Assembly: GCF_027366395.1 (NCBI RefSeq)
Contig: NZ_CP114771.1
Coordinates: 1,798,001-1,862,000, forward strand
Length of the DNA stretch: 64,000 nt
DNA from: Endozoicomonas sp. GU-1
GTDB taxonomy: Bacteria > Pseudomonadota > Gammaproteobacteria > Pseudomonadales > Endozoicomonadaceae
Reading direction: 5' to 3'
The notes beneath the pieces were generated by a model. The model worked only from the letters and a program-made list of their open reading frames with translations. It was not told where the DNA came from and did no database searches. This document shows positions 50,811 to 60,853 of this stretch, one piece after another (the stretch's first letter is position 1; every line of letters starts with the position of its first letter). The translations under genes were made by a program, and so were the position numbers.

Positions 50811-51413
50811 CTACATGCCATTGCGGAATGTCTTGTGATCAACAACCCCACTGTCTCTGACGTGCTGTAACCCTGTTGAATACGCCTTCAGCAATTTAAG
50901 GCAGTAGTCCACCCGGTCCTGCAAATGCTTATCCCCTTCAGGATCCTCTCCAGTGAACACCTGGCCAACATGACGGACAATCACATGATCAGGCAGATAA
51001 CAGATACGGCAATTCTTGTAACTACTGGTACGAAGTTCCACCACAGGATAGGCCCCACCCTGCCCGGCAGAAATCGCCGTAATCAATGCGGGTTTATGGC
51101 CCAGCTCAGCGGTACCAAAGAGAAGAAAGAAGTTCTTCAACCCCGCCGGTACCATGCCGCTCCACTCCGGTGCCACGACAATCAGCGCATCCGCCTCTTT
51201 CAATTTTTGTTTCCAGGGTGCCAGTCTGGCCTGCCACTGCTCATCACCACGCCAGATGGACTCATCCCAATGGGGAAGCGGGTTGCCCGCCAGCGATAGA
51301 ATCTCAACCGAGTCAAATAAGGAAAGCTCAAGCACACGTTTCGCCAAAACCTGACTGATCCGCTCACTCTGGGATTCCAATCGATGACTGCCACTGATAA
51401 TTGCAAGCTTCAT
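50811..51413 (-). CDS. NADPH-dependent FMN reductase family protein
   Basis: The 200-residue protein has the flavodoxin-like fold of NAD(P)H-dependent FMN reductases and quinone reductases. The FMN phosphate loop is ISGSHRLESQSERI at the N-terminus, with APEWSGMVPAGLKNFF as the second flavin contact and ISAGQGGAYPVVELR as the third. ATG 51413 follows AGGAAGAAAA; the longer frame from 51473 is rejected. It would act in the cytoplasm in redox or quinone detoxification. The substrate is not predictable. It sits alone between the ankyrin gene and the divergent OTU gene. Confidence 0.87.
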   Translation of the reverse strand: MKLAIISGSHRLESQSERISQVLAKRVLELSLFDSVEILSLAGNPLPHWDESIWRGDEQWQARLAPWKQKLKEADALIVVAPEWSGMVPAGLKNFFLLFGTAELGHKPALITAISAGQGGAYPVVELRTSSYKNCRICYLPDHVIVRHVGQVFTGEDPEGDKHLQDRVDYCLKLLKAYSTGLQHVRDSGVVDHKTFRNGM

Positions 51414-51580
51414 TTTTCTTCCTGTTCTGCTCTGGACAATTGCACTGAGAACTTTAACAGAGAGTTTCAACATCCGGGTTTATTTTTTACCAATCTTGCC
51501 AGGTCGTCACTACCGCTTCCTGCACTGCTATGATTAGGCCTTCAGGTATTTTAAATAAGTAAAGTTGGCAAGGTCTCACA

Positions 51581-53302
51581 ATGCAGGTATCAAATGGGTC
51601 AAATAATGCAGCGTCATCAGCAACGTTATTAACCGGGGTCAACACCAGCGGTACTGCTCGCACCGATAATACCGATAATGTTGAGACACAATTAAATCGT
51701 CAGACTCCACCGTTAAACACTTCGCTGGAAAAACCGCTAACCCGCTATAAAATCGAAAAAATGAACTCTGCATCAGCAGTTAAAGCAACTTCTGAGCATG
51801 AAGCAGCATCGGGCCCTCCCCCGGAAATCGCGCAAAAAGACCTGCCGTTAGCCAGTGCGGCAAAAATAACACAACCCTCTCTGGCAGCAACCAAGCGGAC
51901 TATCTTCTTTGAAGTGCTGACGGAAATCATGTACTTTCACTGTGATCATCCGGGGCAACTGGTTATTTTTGGTTCCTGTGGTATTGACCTGCTACACACT
52001 CGTATCAATGAAAATGTGAATGATATTGATATACTGTTGAATGATGAAAAAACCACCAACAATCTGCTTATTCAACTCAATCGAAGACTGCAACAAATTG
52101 TGTTTAGCGAAGATTTCCCCTGGAAAGACTGTAGCCCAAACCTCCGTCTTGTTGGTAACCAACCGCATAATGCTGAGCTATCACCTTTATCAGGGCAGTT
52201 AACCCTGTTTCATACCGGAAAACCCTGGATCAAAATTGAATGCTCGGTTAAAACCACATGGATGAAAGAACTGGACCTCACCCGGGATGATTATGTCATC
52301 AGAATCCCCACCCATATAAGTACAGAGTACAAAGGTACTATTCCTGTTTTGTCGACAATGGGTTATCTGGCTCTCGACCTTTTTTCGTTGAAAAAACTTC
52401 ATGACAACTTAATCACAACGACAGAAGACAATCAAAAACTGAGAGTCATACTCAATAGCGCAATGACTCTTTCAAAAATAGAGAAGCACGTTTTCACCCT
52501 TTACTATCACCCAAAAAATCCGGGTTTACATAAGTCAGAACCCTTTAAGGCACTGAATAGTGGGTTTGTTGAAGCAATTACTTTAATCAGGAACATCTAC
52601 TCTGCTGATCAGCTATATCACAGCTTTTTTGATTCACCCTATCAGCTAAAACATTCCAGATCCCAGGAAAAAAGGGCGTTGATCAATATTCTTTCGTCCG
52701 ATAAATGCAGGCATGAAACGGCCTACTCATTCAATGAACTGATGATTTTACTGAGAAATGATTTTGATCTGGAAAATACGGCAAAAGATGGCAATTGTTT
52801 TTACGCGTCCCTGGCCAGTGGACTGAATAAAAACAGAGCAGCAGCAACCAACTTCCTGAAAACCTATAATGTTCTGCTGGGCACCTCGCTCCACAATACT
52901 GCGCATGAGCAGGTTGTTATCCGTCCTGACATGGTAAGGCATATAATCCACTGCTGGATAGGCTGTGCACTCAACGCCGGATTAAGCGCCTCTGAGTACG
53001 AGGAACTGAATACTCTGATCCTTCCGGAGCCGGGCAAATCCATCCATGACCTGCTGAAGAGCCGACTCATTGCCGATCCGGCAGCTAATCCCAATGATAC
53101 CGGCCACTACGGATGGAGCTCTCTATTGCACATAATGGCTATTGTCACCGGGACAACCATTATCTTGCTGAAAGTCAATCCCAAAAAACAAAACATTGAG
53201 AAACATAAGCACAGTATTCATGAAGCCAATCAATTAACGCCAAATCTGATTAAAACATTAAGGGCTAAACAGCCAGCACTGTTTAATAGCGATGCGAAAT
53301 GA
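51581..53302 (+). CDS. Nucleotidyltransferase-fold and OTU-like cysteine protease fusion
   Basis: This 573-residue protein joins two domains I can see by motif. Residues about 105-330 resemble a pol-beta-type nucleotidyltransferase: GS at 131-132, DID at 148-150 and a third acid at Glu 220 (IKIECSV). Residues about 395-550 resemble an OTU deubiquitinase. The Cys box is KDGNCFYASL (Asp 403, Cys 406). GHYGWSSLLHIMAIVTGTTI lies near 508-527, with His residues just after. The first 60 residues are rich in Ser, Thr, Asn and Gly, as in type III secretion signals, and no Sec signal is present. It overlaps the next gene by 11 bases. OTU enzymes remove ubiquitin, which bacteria lack, so a host target is the natural inference. 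Confidence 0.65.
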   Translation: MQVSNGSNNAASSATLLTGVNTSGTARTDNTDNVETQLNRQTPPLNTSLEKPLTRYKIEKMNSASAVKATSEHEAASGPPPEIAQKDLPLASAAKITQPSLAATKRTIFFEVLTEIMYFHCDHPGQLVIFGSCGIDLLHTRINENVNDIDILLNDEKTTNNLLIQLNRRLQQIVFSEDFPWKDCSPNLRLVGNQPHNAELSPLSGQLTLFHTGKPWIKIECSVKTTWMKELDLTRDDYVIRIPTHISTEYKGTIPVLSTMGYLALDLFSLKKLHDNLITTTEDNQKLRVILNSAMTLSKIEKHVFTLYYHPKNPGLHKSEPFKALNSGFVEAITLIRNIYSADQLYHSFFDSPYQLKHSRSQEKRALINILSSDKCRHETAYSFNELMILLRNDFDLENTAKDGNCFYASLASGLNKNRAAATNFLKTYNVLLGTSLHNTAHEQVVIRPDMVRHIIHCWIGCALNAGLSASEYEELNTLILPEPGKSIHDLLKSRLIADPAANPNDTGHYGWSSLLHIMAIVTGTTIILLKVNPKKQNIEKHKHSIHEANQLTPNLIKTLRAKQPALFNSDAK

Positions 53303-56300
53303 TGCACGAATAACCAGTTTATTATTTATTGCTCACTCCGGAGGAGACCATTATTATTCAGCCTCACCATCGCCAGGGCTGATTAACGTTTTCAGACCCT
53401 ATATGCTGGCTGAACATTATCTTATTATGCCTTTCCGGGCTAAAGAAACTGAGTGTAAACAGCCACAACATCACGCCAGTCAACCACCGGCTCATCAGCA
53501 AGCTATCACTGAAGAGACATTGGGCTTCATACACCCAAGCTTAGATGTTGTCGAACAGAAAAACGAAAGCCTACCCCCGGAAAGACCAGTAAGCAGTGTT
53601 GCAGAAAGTGTTGCAGAAAGTGTTGCAGAAATAGAAACGCCATCAAAAGAAGCAACAGCCGGACCAGCGAATCCGGCAGAGACCACAGCGTCAGACCGGG
53701 AGGAACGCATCAAGAAAAAAATTCAGATCGTGTTAACCATCATATCCAACCCGAAAACCAGTAATAGCCTGAGTAAGAAAAAACTGGATAACCTGGGCGA
53801 CAGTTTATTTGATGAGGTGTTAAAGGTTATTCAGGAACCCGACCAGACGAATCCGATAACGGTTGACATGAGAGCCTTTTCGGATACGACACTGTTAGCA
53901 CTGGAAACAGGAAAGCGGTTAAATCACATAGAATCCATACTGTTTCTGGCACTGCATAAGATTATTCATCACTGTGACGCGAACAACCCGATATTCATGA
54001 CTGAAATACTCAGGGACCTGCATACCGTCAACCGTGCATGGCACATACAAGCCCCCGTTGTACTGGCGATTCTGGCGGCCCGGACCGGATCTCCTGAAGC
54101 ATTCAATCTTGCCATGCAGCCGCTCTACCCGACTTTCTGCAACCAGACATATCATAAGCTGCGCTTCACTCTTCCTGCCGAGTTCGACGAAATCTACCCT
54201 GATTACAGGACCATTATTCCCCAACATATTCACATTGCTGGGCATTATATAGAAAAAAAGAATTTTTCTGCCGCTGACTGGCAAGAGATTGATCTGCATT
54301 TTCCGGTAAATGAAGAGATCAACCGCTTATTAACCCCGACACAGTTAATCAGTGATTCCCCTGAATATGCTAAAACCGACATCACCACAATACGCTCGGC
54401 AATGCTGAACTGCGCATACAAGGGCCATATATCCCTGCACCGAGGTGACACTCCACGCTCCCTGACGTTCTTTTTAAAATCGGCCATTGCCTACATAATG
54501 GCCACTGATAACGGGGCTGATATCAGTCATTATGAAGAGGCGGCGGGCCTATCGGCTATTTATATGACCATTCGCCTGATTTCCCGTATTGATCCGCAGT
54601 GCAACCTGCAAACAGAAGCGCCTTTTCTCCATAGCTGGATGCCTCATATTGATCTTATCCGACACCGCCTTGAGACTGCCAGCCTGAAAACATTGCTCTA
54701 TGCCATCAAGGCTCAACGAGCTACCGAATCACTATGGACTCACAGCTGGTTTACCTACGCCTACAGCAAAACAGCCACACTGATGGGGCAGACACTGCCT
54801 GAGTCTTTTGAGACGTTTAAGTCGTTAATGGATCACCAGACAAAATTCCTGTTTGATCATGGCAGCCCCATTCAGGAACTCCCGACCCACAATGCCAGGC
54901 AAAAACCCGATAAGACAGACACAACCTCTCTCGTCGCCAGAAACAGTAAGGAATACAGACTGGCCAGCTCTGCCAGTGGCAATAAAACCCAATGTGCAGA
55001 CCCGGTATTGCAGGCAAAGTACAAAATCAGCGAGAAGCTGGAAGCAAAAAAACAAACCAGAAAAGCGGTAGAGATTGTTCGAACCCTGAAACAACGTGTT
55101 GACGCTTTGTCAGCTGACTTTATTCAGTTATATCAGAATGCCAATCCCAAAAAAGCCAGAAACACTGCCAATATTTATGTCCGGGCCATTCTGTTACTTG
55201 ACCAGAGCATTGAACTGGCCACCCGGGATATCCCCATCATTACCCGCGAACTCGAAAACGCTTCCAAAAACAGGGCAAAAAACAATTTTCTGGAAAAAAC
55301 CAAAATGCAAGAAGCCATGTTAACCTACAACACCCTGTACGGTTTTGCTGCACTGGCACATATTAAAGAAGAGCTACTGTTTGAACAGGAGGTGACGCAG
55401 AAATTAGTAGAATTTCACAATACCCTGCTTACCAAAGAGTCAGCAGAATACATTACCGTCAAAGAACATCACAAGTTGGAAAAACTGGTAGCCAACTTCA
55501 TCGAATTGCTGAACCCATTACAGTACGCCGATATATCTGAACAATTCTTAAAAAACATGGTATTGATATTGGTTTCCTGTAAGGGCCTTTTTGCCAACTT
55601 TATAAGCGATAGAAATGTCCCCTCTATACAAGCTCTGATCAAACAGTGGATAGCCTATTGCCACGATGAAAGCAATCTGCTGGAGACACTGGAGCTGATC
55701 ATTACGCTGGACTTGAGTGACCATGAATTCATCACACAGTTTAACCCTCTTATTGATACAATATTACTGAAAATTCAGTACTTAACTGCCAAGCAAGACG
55801 ATAGTTATGATCAAGAAGACCAACTGATTCTCTACCAGAATGTTGAAAAAATACTGGGAAAATTTGCTTCAACCGAGCAGGTCAATTTTTACCAGTCCAT
55901 CTGGTCACCCCAATTAGAAAGACTCAAAAAAATGACCAGCCAGGAGCTGGAGATTAAAAATGCCAAAGCAGAAAAGTATTGGAATATCTTAATCAAAGAA
56001 GAGCAGGAAAATAATGCCAGGGAGCAGAAAAAATTAGAATCCATTATCAATCGCAAACTGTCTACAATAGCCTCAGAACAAAAGAATCAAAACACTGTGG
56101 AACCCGATGAGTCTGACAGCGAAGAATCCACCTCAGGGGAAAATCATCAACCACCCTGCAGTGCCAGTAGTGATCACGTTAATGACCATACAGACATCGC
56201 TTCTCTGGACATCGAAATTGGCTCACTGGATTCACTGAAAATGGCATGGCAACATTTTGGGAGTGGCCAGCTATCACAGGCCAATACCCTTGTATTGGAG

Positions 56301-57067
56301 ATGCTTCATAACCCGCCGGACGACTCACTATTGATTGTTCAGATAAAGTCGTTACGATCCGAGATACTGATTAAACAATTTTTTGATGTCGTACTTCAGG
56401 GTATGCAGAGAAGCCGGGGTATTTTAGTGTGCTCCACTGACTATCTGAAAAAAATGGAAGCCGATCTGGCCAGACAAAAAGAGCTGTCAAAAATCGATAA
56501 AAATACAAAAATTACTGTACAAAAACAGCCGATACGGAATCTCAGTGATAAAGTTTTTGAACTGGCAACCTTATTCTCAACACATCAACAAATACTGCAA
56601 GATGCGTTTACGCTGCAAAAGAGATCATCAATATACTGCAACTATTCACCCTCGACAGTGATCAGGAAACACAGGATTTATCACCGATCAAATTTGACCT
56701 TGAACTGATTATCGAAGCACAGGATCGTATTACCCGCTTTGTATCCAATATAAAAACAGCCAGTGAAAATCTGATAGAGCTCCTTAACTGCCGAAGGCAA
56801 CTGCTGGCGCTTATAAAGGAAGTAATGGCCAGGAAATCAATTTCAGGCCAGCCCGGTTTGCCAGCCACCGGCAGTGACGCCTCGAAAAACAGGCCATCTG
56901 GTGCGAAAAGTCTTAATGCAGCCCCGGAAGAAACCCTGCCCGAAAATTCCATCACTGAAATCCGCAACAAAATGGAAACGCTTGCCCAGGCGATGGAAAA
57001 TTTCAAAGGTCGCCTGCTTAGGCCGCAACAGAGAAATTTTGTACAGAGGCTAATCGGAGCATCATGA
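53292..57067 (+). CDS. Very large helical protein of unknown function, frameshifted near its 3' end
   Basis: I do not recognise this protein. The first frame (53292-56708) gives 1138 residues. A single-base loss at TTT 56607-56609 is likely, because the next frame continues smoothly (AAKEIINILQLFTLDSDQET) to 57067, giving about 1258 residues. The N-terminus is Pro/Gln/Ser-rich with three copies of SVAE encoded by a 12-base repeat. The remainder is almost all helical, Lys/Glu/Leu-rich, with coiled-coil stretches (KMTSQELEIKNAKAEKYWN). The start overlaps the OTU gene and has no clear ribosome binding site; ATG 53427 is a possible alternative. It probably forms an operon with the OTU gene. Confidence 0.7.
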
Positions 57068-57068
57068 C

Positions 57069-57091
57069 AAAGAGCCGCATAGCGGCTCTTT
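57069..57091. terminator. Bidirectional terminator between the large gene and sspB
   Basis: A perfect 10-bp stem AAAGAGCCGC / GCGGCTCTTT with an ATA loop lies two bases after the end of the large gene and 15 bases beyond the sspB stop. T runs are short (three) on both sides, so strength is moderate. Confidence 0.7.
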
Positions 57092-57105
57092 GGATCAGAA
57101 ACGGG

Positions 57106-57528
57106 CTACTTAACCACTTTTAAGTGAGGACGCCCCGGCTTTTTCGGTGGTTGAGGAGGCTCTTCATCCGGCACTTCTGCCTGAATCTCTTCCGCCTCTT
57201 CCTGCTCATCAAGCGGCTCCGCTTCAAAGACCATTCCCTGACCATTCTCCTGGGCATAAATAGCCATCAATGCCGGAACAGGTACGGTAATCGTCAGGGC
57301 GCGACCACCGAAACGACCGTCAAACATGATGTAATCATTACCAATATCCAGAGCCCGTACCGCCGTTGGCGAGATGTTCAGAACAATCTGGCCATCATTG
57401 ACGAACTCCTGTGGAACCTCAACGCCACGTCGATAGGCATCCACCAGAATAAAGGGTGTGCAATCATTATCAAGAATCCATTCATACAATGCTCTGGCAA
57501 TATACGAACGGCTACTGGTCATTGTCAT
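57106..57528 (-). CDS. sspB: ClpXP protease specificity-enhancing factor SspB
   Basis: SspB delivers ssrA-tagged proteins from stalled ribosomes to ClpXP. The 140-residue product has the substrate-binding fold starting RSYIARALYEWILDNDCTPF, an acidic flexible linker (QEEAEEIQAEVPDEEPPQPP) and the C-terminal ClpX-docking motif GRPHLKVVK. ATG 57528 has GGAGG five bases before it. It follows sspA as usual. Confidence 0.96.
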   Translation of the reverse strand: MTMTSSRSYIARALYEWILDNDCTPFILVDAYRRGVEVPQEFVNDGQIVLNISPTAVRALDIGNDYIMFDGRFGGRALTITVPVPALMAIYAQENGQGMVFEAEPLDEQEEAEEIQAEVPDEEPPQPPKKPGRPHLKVVK

Positions 57529-57566
57529 AACAGCCTCCGGACAAAAACTTCACGCCGCCAGCCAGG

Positions 57567-58196
57567 TTACTCACGCATTTCCTTTTCGATTTCAGAAAGG
57601 CTTTCCTGGAACGACTCACGCTCAAATAAACGCTCAGCATAGTCCAGAATAGACTTACCCTGTTTCGGCAGCTCAACACCCAGCAACGGCAGACGCCAGA
57701 GAATCGGTGCCACACAGCAGTCCACCAGGGTAAACTCTTCGCTCATGAAGAACGGCATTTCAGCAAAAACAGGCTCAACCGCCAACAGACTCTCCCGCAA
57801 CTCTTTACGAGCACGGGCCGCAGGTGTCTCCTTGGTTTTGGGATCCAGAATAGTATCCACCAGGGCACACCAGTCTTTCTGAATGCGGTGCATGATCAGT
57901 CGGCTCTGGGCGCGGCTGACTGGATAAACCGGCAGCAGCGGTGGATGTGGGAAACGTTCGTCCAGATATTCCATCATGACGTTGGGTTCATATAGAACCA
58001 GTTCCCGGTCAACCAGCGTAGGAACGTTGTTGTAGGGGTTCAGATCGGAAAGCTCCCGAGGAAGGTTTTCCGGATTTACATTCTGAACGTCAACCGCAAC
58101 GCCCTTTTCTGCCAGTACAATACGAACCCGGTGACAGTAATGGTCAGCTGGATCCGAGAAAAAAATCATGGATGACTTTTTGGCAACTACAGCCAT
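57567..58196 (-). CDS. sspA: Stringent starvation protein A (SspA)
   Basis: SspA is a glutathione-transferase-fold protein without transferase activity that binds RNA polymerase and affects stress and virulence genes. The 209-residue protein has the thioredoxin-like N-terminus [20 protein letters not shown] and the surface motif region [20 protein letters not shown]. It is co-oriented with sspB 38 bases downstream. The cytochrome bc1 genes that often precede sspA in gammaproteobacteria are not present upstream. Confidence 0.95.
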   Translation of the reverse strand: MAVVAKKSSMIFFSDPADHYCHRVRIVLAEKGVAVDVQNVNPENLPRELSDLNPYNNVPTLVDRELVLYEPNVMMEYLDERFPHPPLLPVYPVSRAQSRLIMHRIQKDWCALVDTILDPKTKETPAARARKELRESLLAVEPVFAEMPFFMSEEFTLVDCCVAPILWRLPLLGVELPKQGKSILDYAERLFERESFQESLSEIEKEMRE

Positions 58197-58643
58197 GAAG
58201 TACCCCCGCCTTCATGCAAAGGATGAGAGAGTTCGGCAACAATCCCGGCCATGACAATAGCCGGAGGATGACCACAGGCTAGCGCACAACGGGTAAAACA
58301 GCCGCCCGCGAAATAACGCACTATCATAGCAAACTTTGTACCTGCCATAATAGTCCCAGCAACGCAAATACTTACTACAACATTAATCTGCCGACAGAGT
58401 ACATGAGACTGAACACAGTGGCAGTAGCTGTCAGACCGGGTTATCAGAAATCCCATGGCATTGGCCAACATAGTGCCGCCGATGGTAAAAATGCTGAAAT
58501 CCAGCATAATGCCGGGTGCCAGCTCAGAACCGGAATTATCCTGTTTCGGAATATCGATTAGTTCATCGCAAGTCGCCTGGACTAATACAGTAATAAATTG
58601 TCCTTCCAGTGACGATTTGACAGGTATATTTTCAAGAGTAAGA
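58197..58643. other. Gene-free interval upstream of sspA
   Basis: This interval should hold the sspA promoter. A 106-codon minus-strand frame (58187-58507) overlaps the sspA start and is Cys/Gly-rich without a domain, so I do not call it. No trace of petC is visible. Confidence 0.4.
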
Positions 58644-58786
58644 AGGAAATTATCTTTTATTGTGGTAATTCATAAGAAACTTTTTGGGAATAATTAAGTC
58701 GAATATTTTGTCTGTCCGCAGCCAAAATTATTGTTAATAAAAATTATGGATCGGAAGTAACAAATAATCTGAGGATAATAAGGTAT
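58644..58786 (+). promoter_or_regulatory. Duplicated upstream region, copy 1
   Basis: These 143 bases match 60711-60853 at all but about seven positions and without indels. The 50 or so bases before the start codon are identical, including GATCGGAAGTAACAAATAAT. It lies directly upstream of the first PPxY membrane gene, so it probably carries its promoter and leader. Confidence 0.7.
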
Positions 58787-59487
58787 ATGAATCACTCTAC
58801 TGGAACGCCTTTAACGGTGACAGCACAATCAACGTCCCACCGGTTATGTGACTACACCCTTAATTGTGAACGAATTAAACAAGATCGCTTTGCGTGTGGC
58901 ATCATTACACCGTTGGCTGCCACTGGAGGTGCTGCTCTTGGTGGTGTTGTAGCCTGTAAAACTGCAGGGAAAGTTAGTACTGCAGTAACATTTGGCAAAA
59001 CTGTTGTTGGTGCCGTGGGCGGCCTGTCTGGTGGCATTGGCTTTTCTTGCGCCGTGCTTCTTTTTGTAAATTGCTTCGCAGATAACTGCGATTACATTAC
59101 GCTTCGTAATCGAGAGATCACTACCTCCACCGAACCGGGTCCCTCTGCAGTTAGGCAGCAACATAGACAGGAGCCACTATCGCCTGAACCTCCGCCTTAC
59201 CCGGGAACTGGTTGCGACCCTACAGCGTCTGTTCGGTTCCTGTCAGAACCACCTCCGCCTTACTCGGAAACTGGTTCCATTTGCACAGCACCAGTTCAGT
59301 CCCAGCCAGGACCGTACTCTTCTTCACCATTTTCAAGCATCGGCAATTTTAGCTCCATTCCCCCTACTACTCATGCTATCTCCAAATCGTCAGTGGTAGA
59401 TCAACCTCGGAAGTAGCGTCCGGTACCTATCGGCTGACTTCTGGCGGCTTAACCTCTCTGAGTTTACCGGGCTTAGGCTTTTGGTAA
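58787..59487 (+). CDS. Membrane protein with two PPPY motifs, copy 1 (frameshifted C-terminus)
   Basis: I do not recognise a named family. The protein has a Ser/Thr-rich start, a conserved block CERIKQDRFACGI, a glycine-rich hydrophobic region of about 55 residues likely forming two membrane helices, a Cys-containing stretch, then a proline-rich tail. PPPY motifs sit at residues 135-138 and 156-159. As read, the frame ends at 59416 after 209 residues. Compared with copy 2, one base is missing at about 59382-59387. With it, the protein would run to 59487 and end in GFW like copy 2. PPxY motifs recruit WW-domain ubiquitin ligases of the Nedd4 type in eukaryotes. Confidence 0.75.
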
Positions 59488-59764
59488 TTAATAATGGGGG
59501 GGGCGCTGGTTGGCTGATGAAAAGAGAGGGGTTGCAACAGAAATAGGCTCTATGATTACTTCTGCCATATGAAGGTCAATATCAATACAAGACGTAATTG
59601 ATCTTTCGTAATCTATCTCTTTCTCAGTGATTAGTTAATGACAAAAGTAGATATTAAAACGGCTTTAGCACTCGAATAACTGAAATTGTTGACCCGACAA
59701 TTAAGTCTGGTCACAGCCATTTAAAACAAGCTTCGTGAATAATAAGGAGGATAAAAGCAGCCAA

Positions 59765-60397
59765 TTACGATAGGTCGATACCAAGAGCTGCTTTGAATAA
59801 GGCTTCTATTTTCGCTCTAGCCTGATTATCCCCGCAACGAAAAGAAGGAATATCTAAACCATCCATTAATAGTTTTTTTGCATTCTTTGGATTATCCGTT
59901 GCTCGATAATCATCAACATTCAGACATGCGTTAGAAGCGTACGGATCAAGATCCTTAAAACGGTCACATTTGTTGTTTACGTTAATTAACTCCTGCTGAA
60001 CATATATTTCAACAAGATTATCCAAAAAAATCAGGTTTTTTCGTATAACTTCTTTCAACACGTCCCTACCATGGGATATACAACTTGAAAATTCAGCAAT
60101 TTTGCTGTCCATATCTGGATATTTCTGTTGTATTTTCTGTCGCGTCTTCTCTGCAACTGATACACCGCCGGAAGAAGTCTCTTGATTCACTGATCCGCGA
60201 GATAAGCAGTAGTTTTGACCGTGCCGGGTATTATGTGCCTTGATCAAATAATCGAGCAAATTTTTGCTCTGTAATTCCGTGGCATATCCACCTATTGATT
60301 CAATAAATCGGGTAACCTCTGGACCTAATGTCTCTGCCATAACAGCTTCATAGGCAGGCGGTAAGCCTGAAGCACTACCTAAATTGGATACATTCAT
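59765..60397 (-). CDS. Hypothetical protein with N-terminal PPAY motif
   Basis: The 210-residue protein is soluble and mostly helical, and I do not recognise it. PPAY lies at residues 13-16, right after MNVSNLGSASGL. The N-terminal MNVS is shared with the membrane PPxY protein at 60854. The middle contains AEKTRQKIQQKYPDMDSKIA and the C-terminus ends in an amphipathic helix (ARAKIEALFKAALGIDLS). It lies between the two PPxY membrane paralogues on the opposite strand. No ribosome binding site is clear. A role with host WW-domain proteins is inference. Confidence 0.7.
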   Translation of the reverse strand: MNVSNLGSASGLPPAYEAVMAETLGPEVTRFIESIGGYATELQSKNLLDYLIKAHNTRHGQNYCLSRGSVNQETSSGGVSVAEKTRQKIQQKYPDMDSKIAEFSSCISHGRDVLKEVIRKNLIFLDNLVEIYVQQELINVNNKCDRFKDLDPYASNACLNVDDYRATDNPKNAKKLLMDGLDIPSFRCGDNQARAKIEALFKAALGIDLS

Positions 60398-60710
60398 AAT
60401 TTATCGCTTTAAATTAAATAGGTGATTTCTCGGACAAGGTATGCAAGGAATAGTTCCTCATCAAAAGCTGCTCATCAAAAGCTGGGGGCCGGTCTTTCAT
60501 TATGCATAACAATTGTCGTTTATAGAGATAAGAAGAGGCTTTTGCACAATGAAAGACCTGACAAAGACCTGACACCAGCTTTCTGCTGACCTTTCTTTAC
60601 TCAGGTTTTTTTCATCAAACGATGTTGACTGGCCAGTCTGATTTGCTGAGCCTGCCAATTGAGCACATGAATAAGAAAATTCCAGCAAGTTGCTTCCGAT
60701 CATTCGCCAC
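60398..60710. other. Gene-free interval between divergent PPxY genes
   Basis: Short direct repeats occur (AAAAGCTG near 60464 and 60478, and GACCTGACA near 60557), but no gene, RNA or terminator is recognised. A 67-codon minus-strand frame at 60500-60703 has no supporting features. Confidence 0.35.
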
Positions 60711-60853
60711 AGGAAATTATCTTTTATTTTGGTAATTCATAAGGAACTTTTTGGAAATAATTAAGTCGGATAATTTGTCTGTCCGCTGCCAAAATTATTG
60801 CTAATAAAAATTATGGATCGGAAGTAACAAATAATCTGAGGATAATAAGGTAT
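60711..60853 (+). promoter_or_regulatory. Duplicated upstream region, copy 2
   Basis: This is the partner of 58644-58786. The few differences are single-base substitutions, clustered in the first 95 bases. The conserved part includes TTGTCTGTCCGC and AATAAAAATTATGG, which could be -35 and -10 regions, but the assignment is weak. Confidence 0.65.

Noticed and set aside
58187-58507. 106-codon minus-strand frame upstream of sspA
   Set aside because: Checked as a possible cytochrome c1 remnant, but there is no CxxCH motif or membrane anchor.
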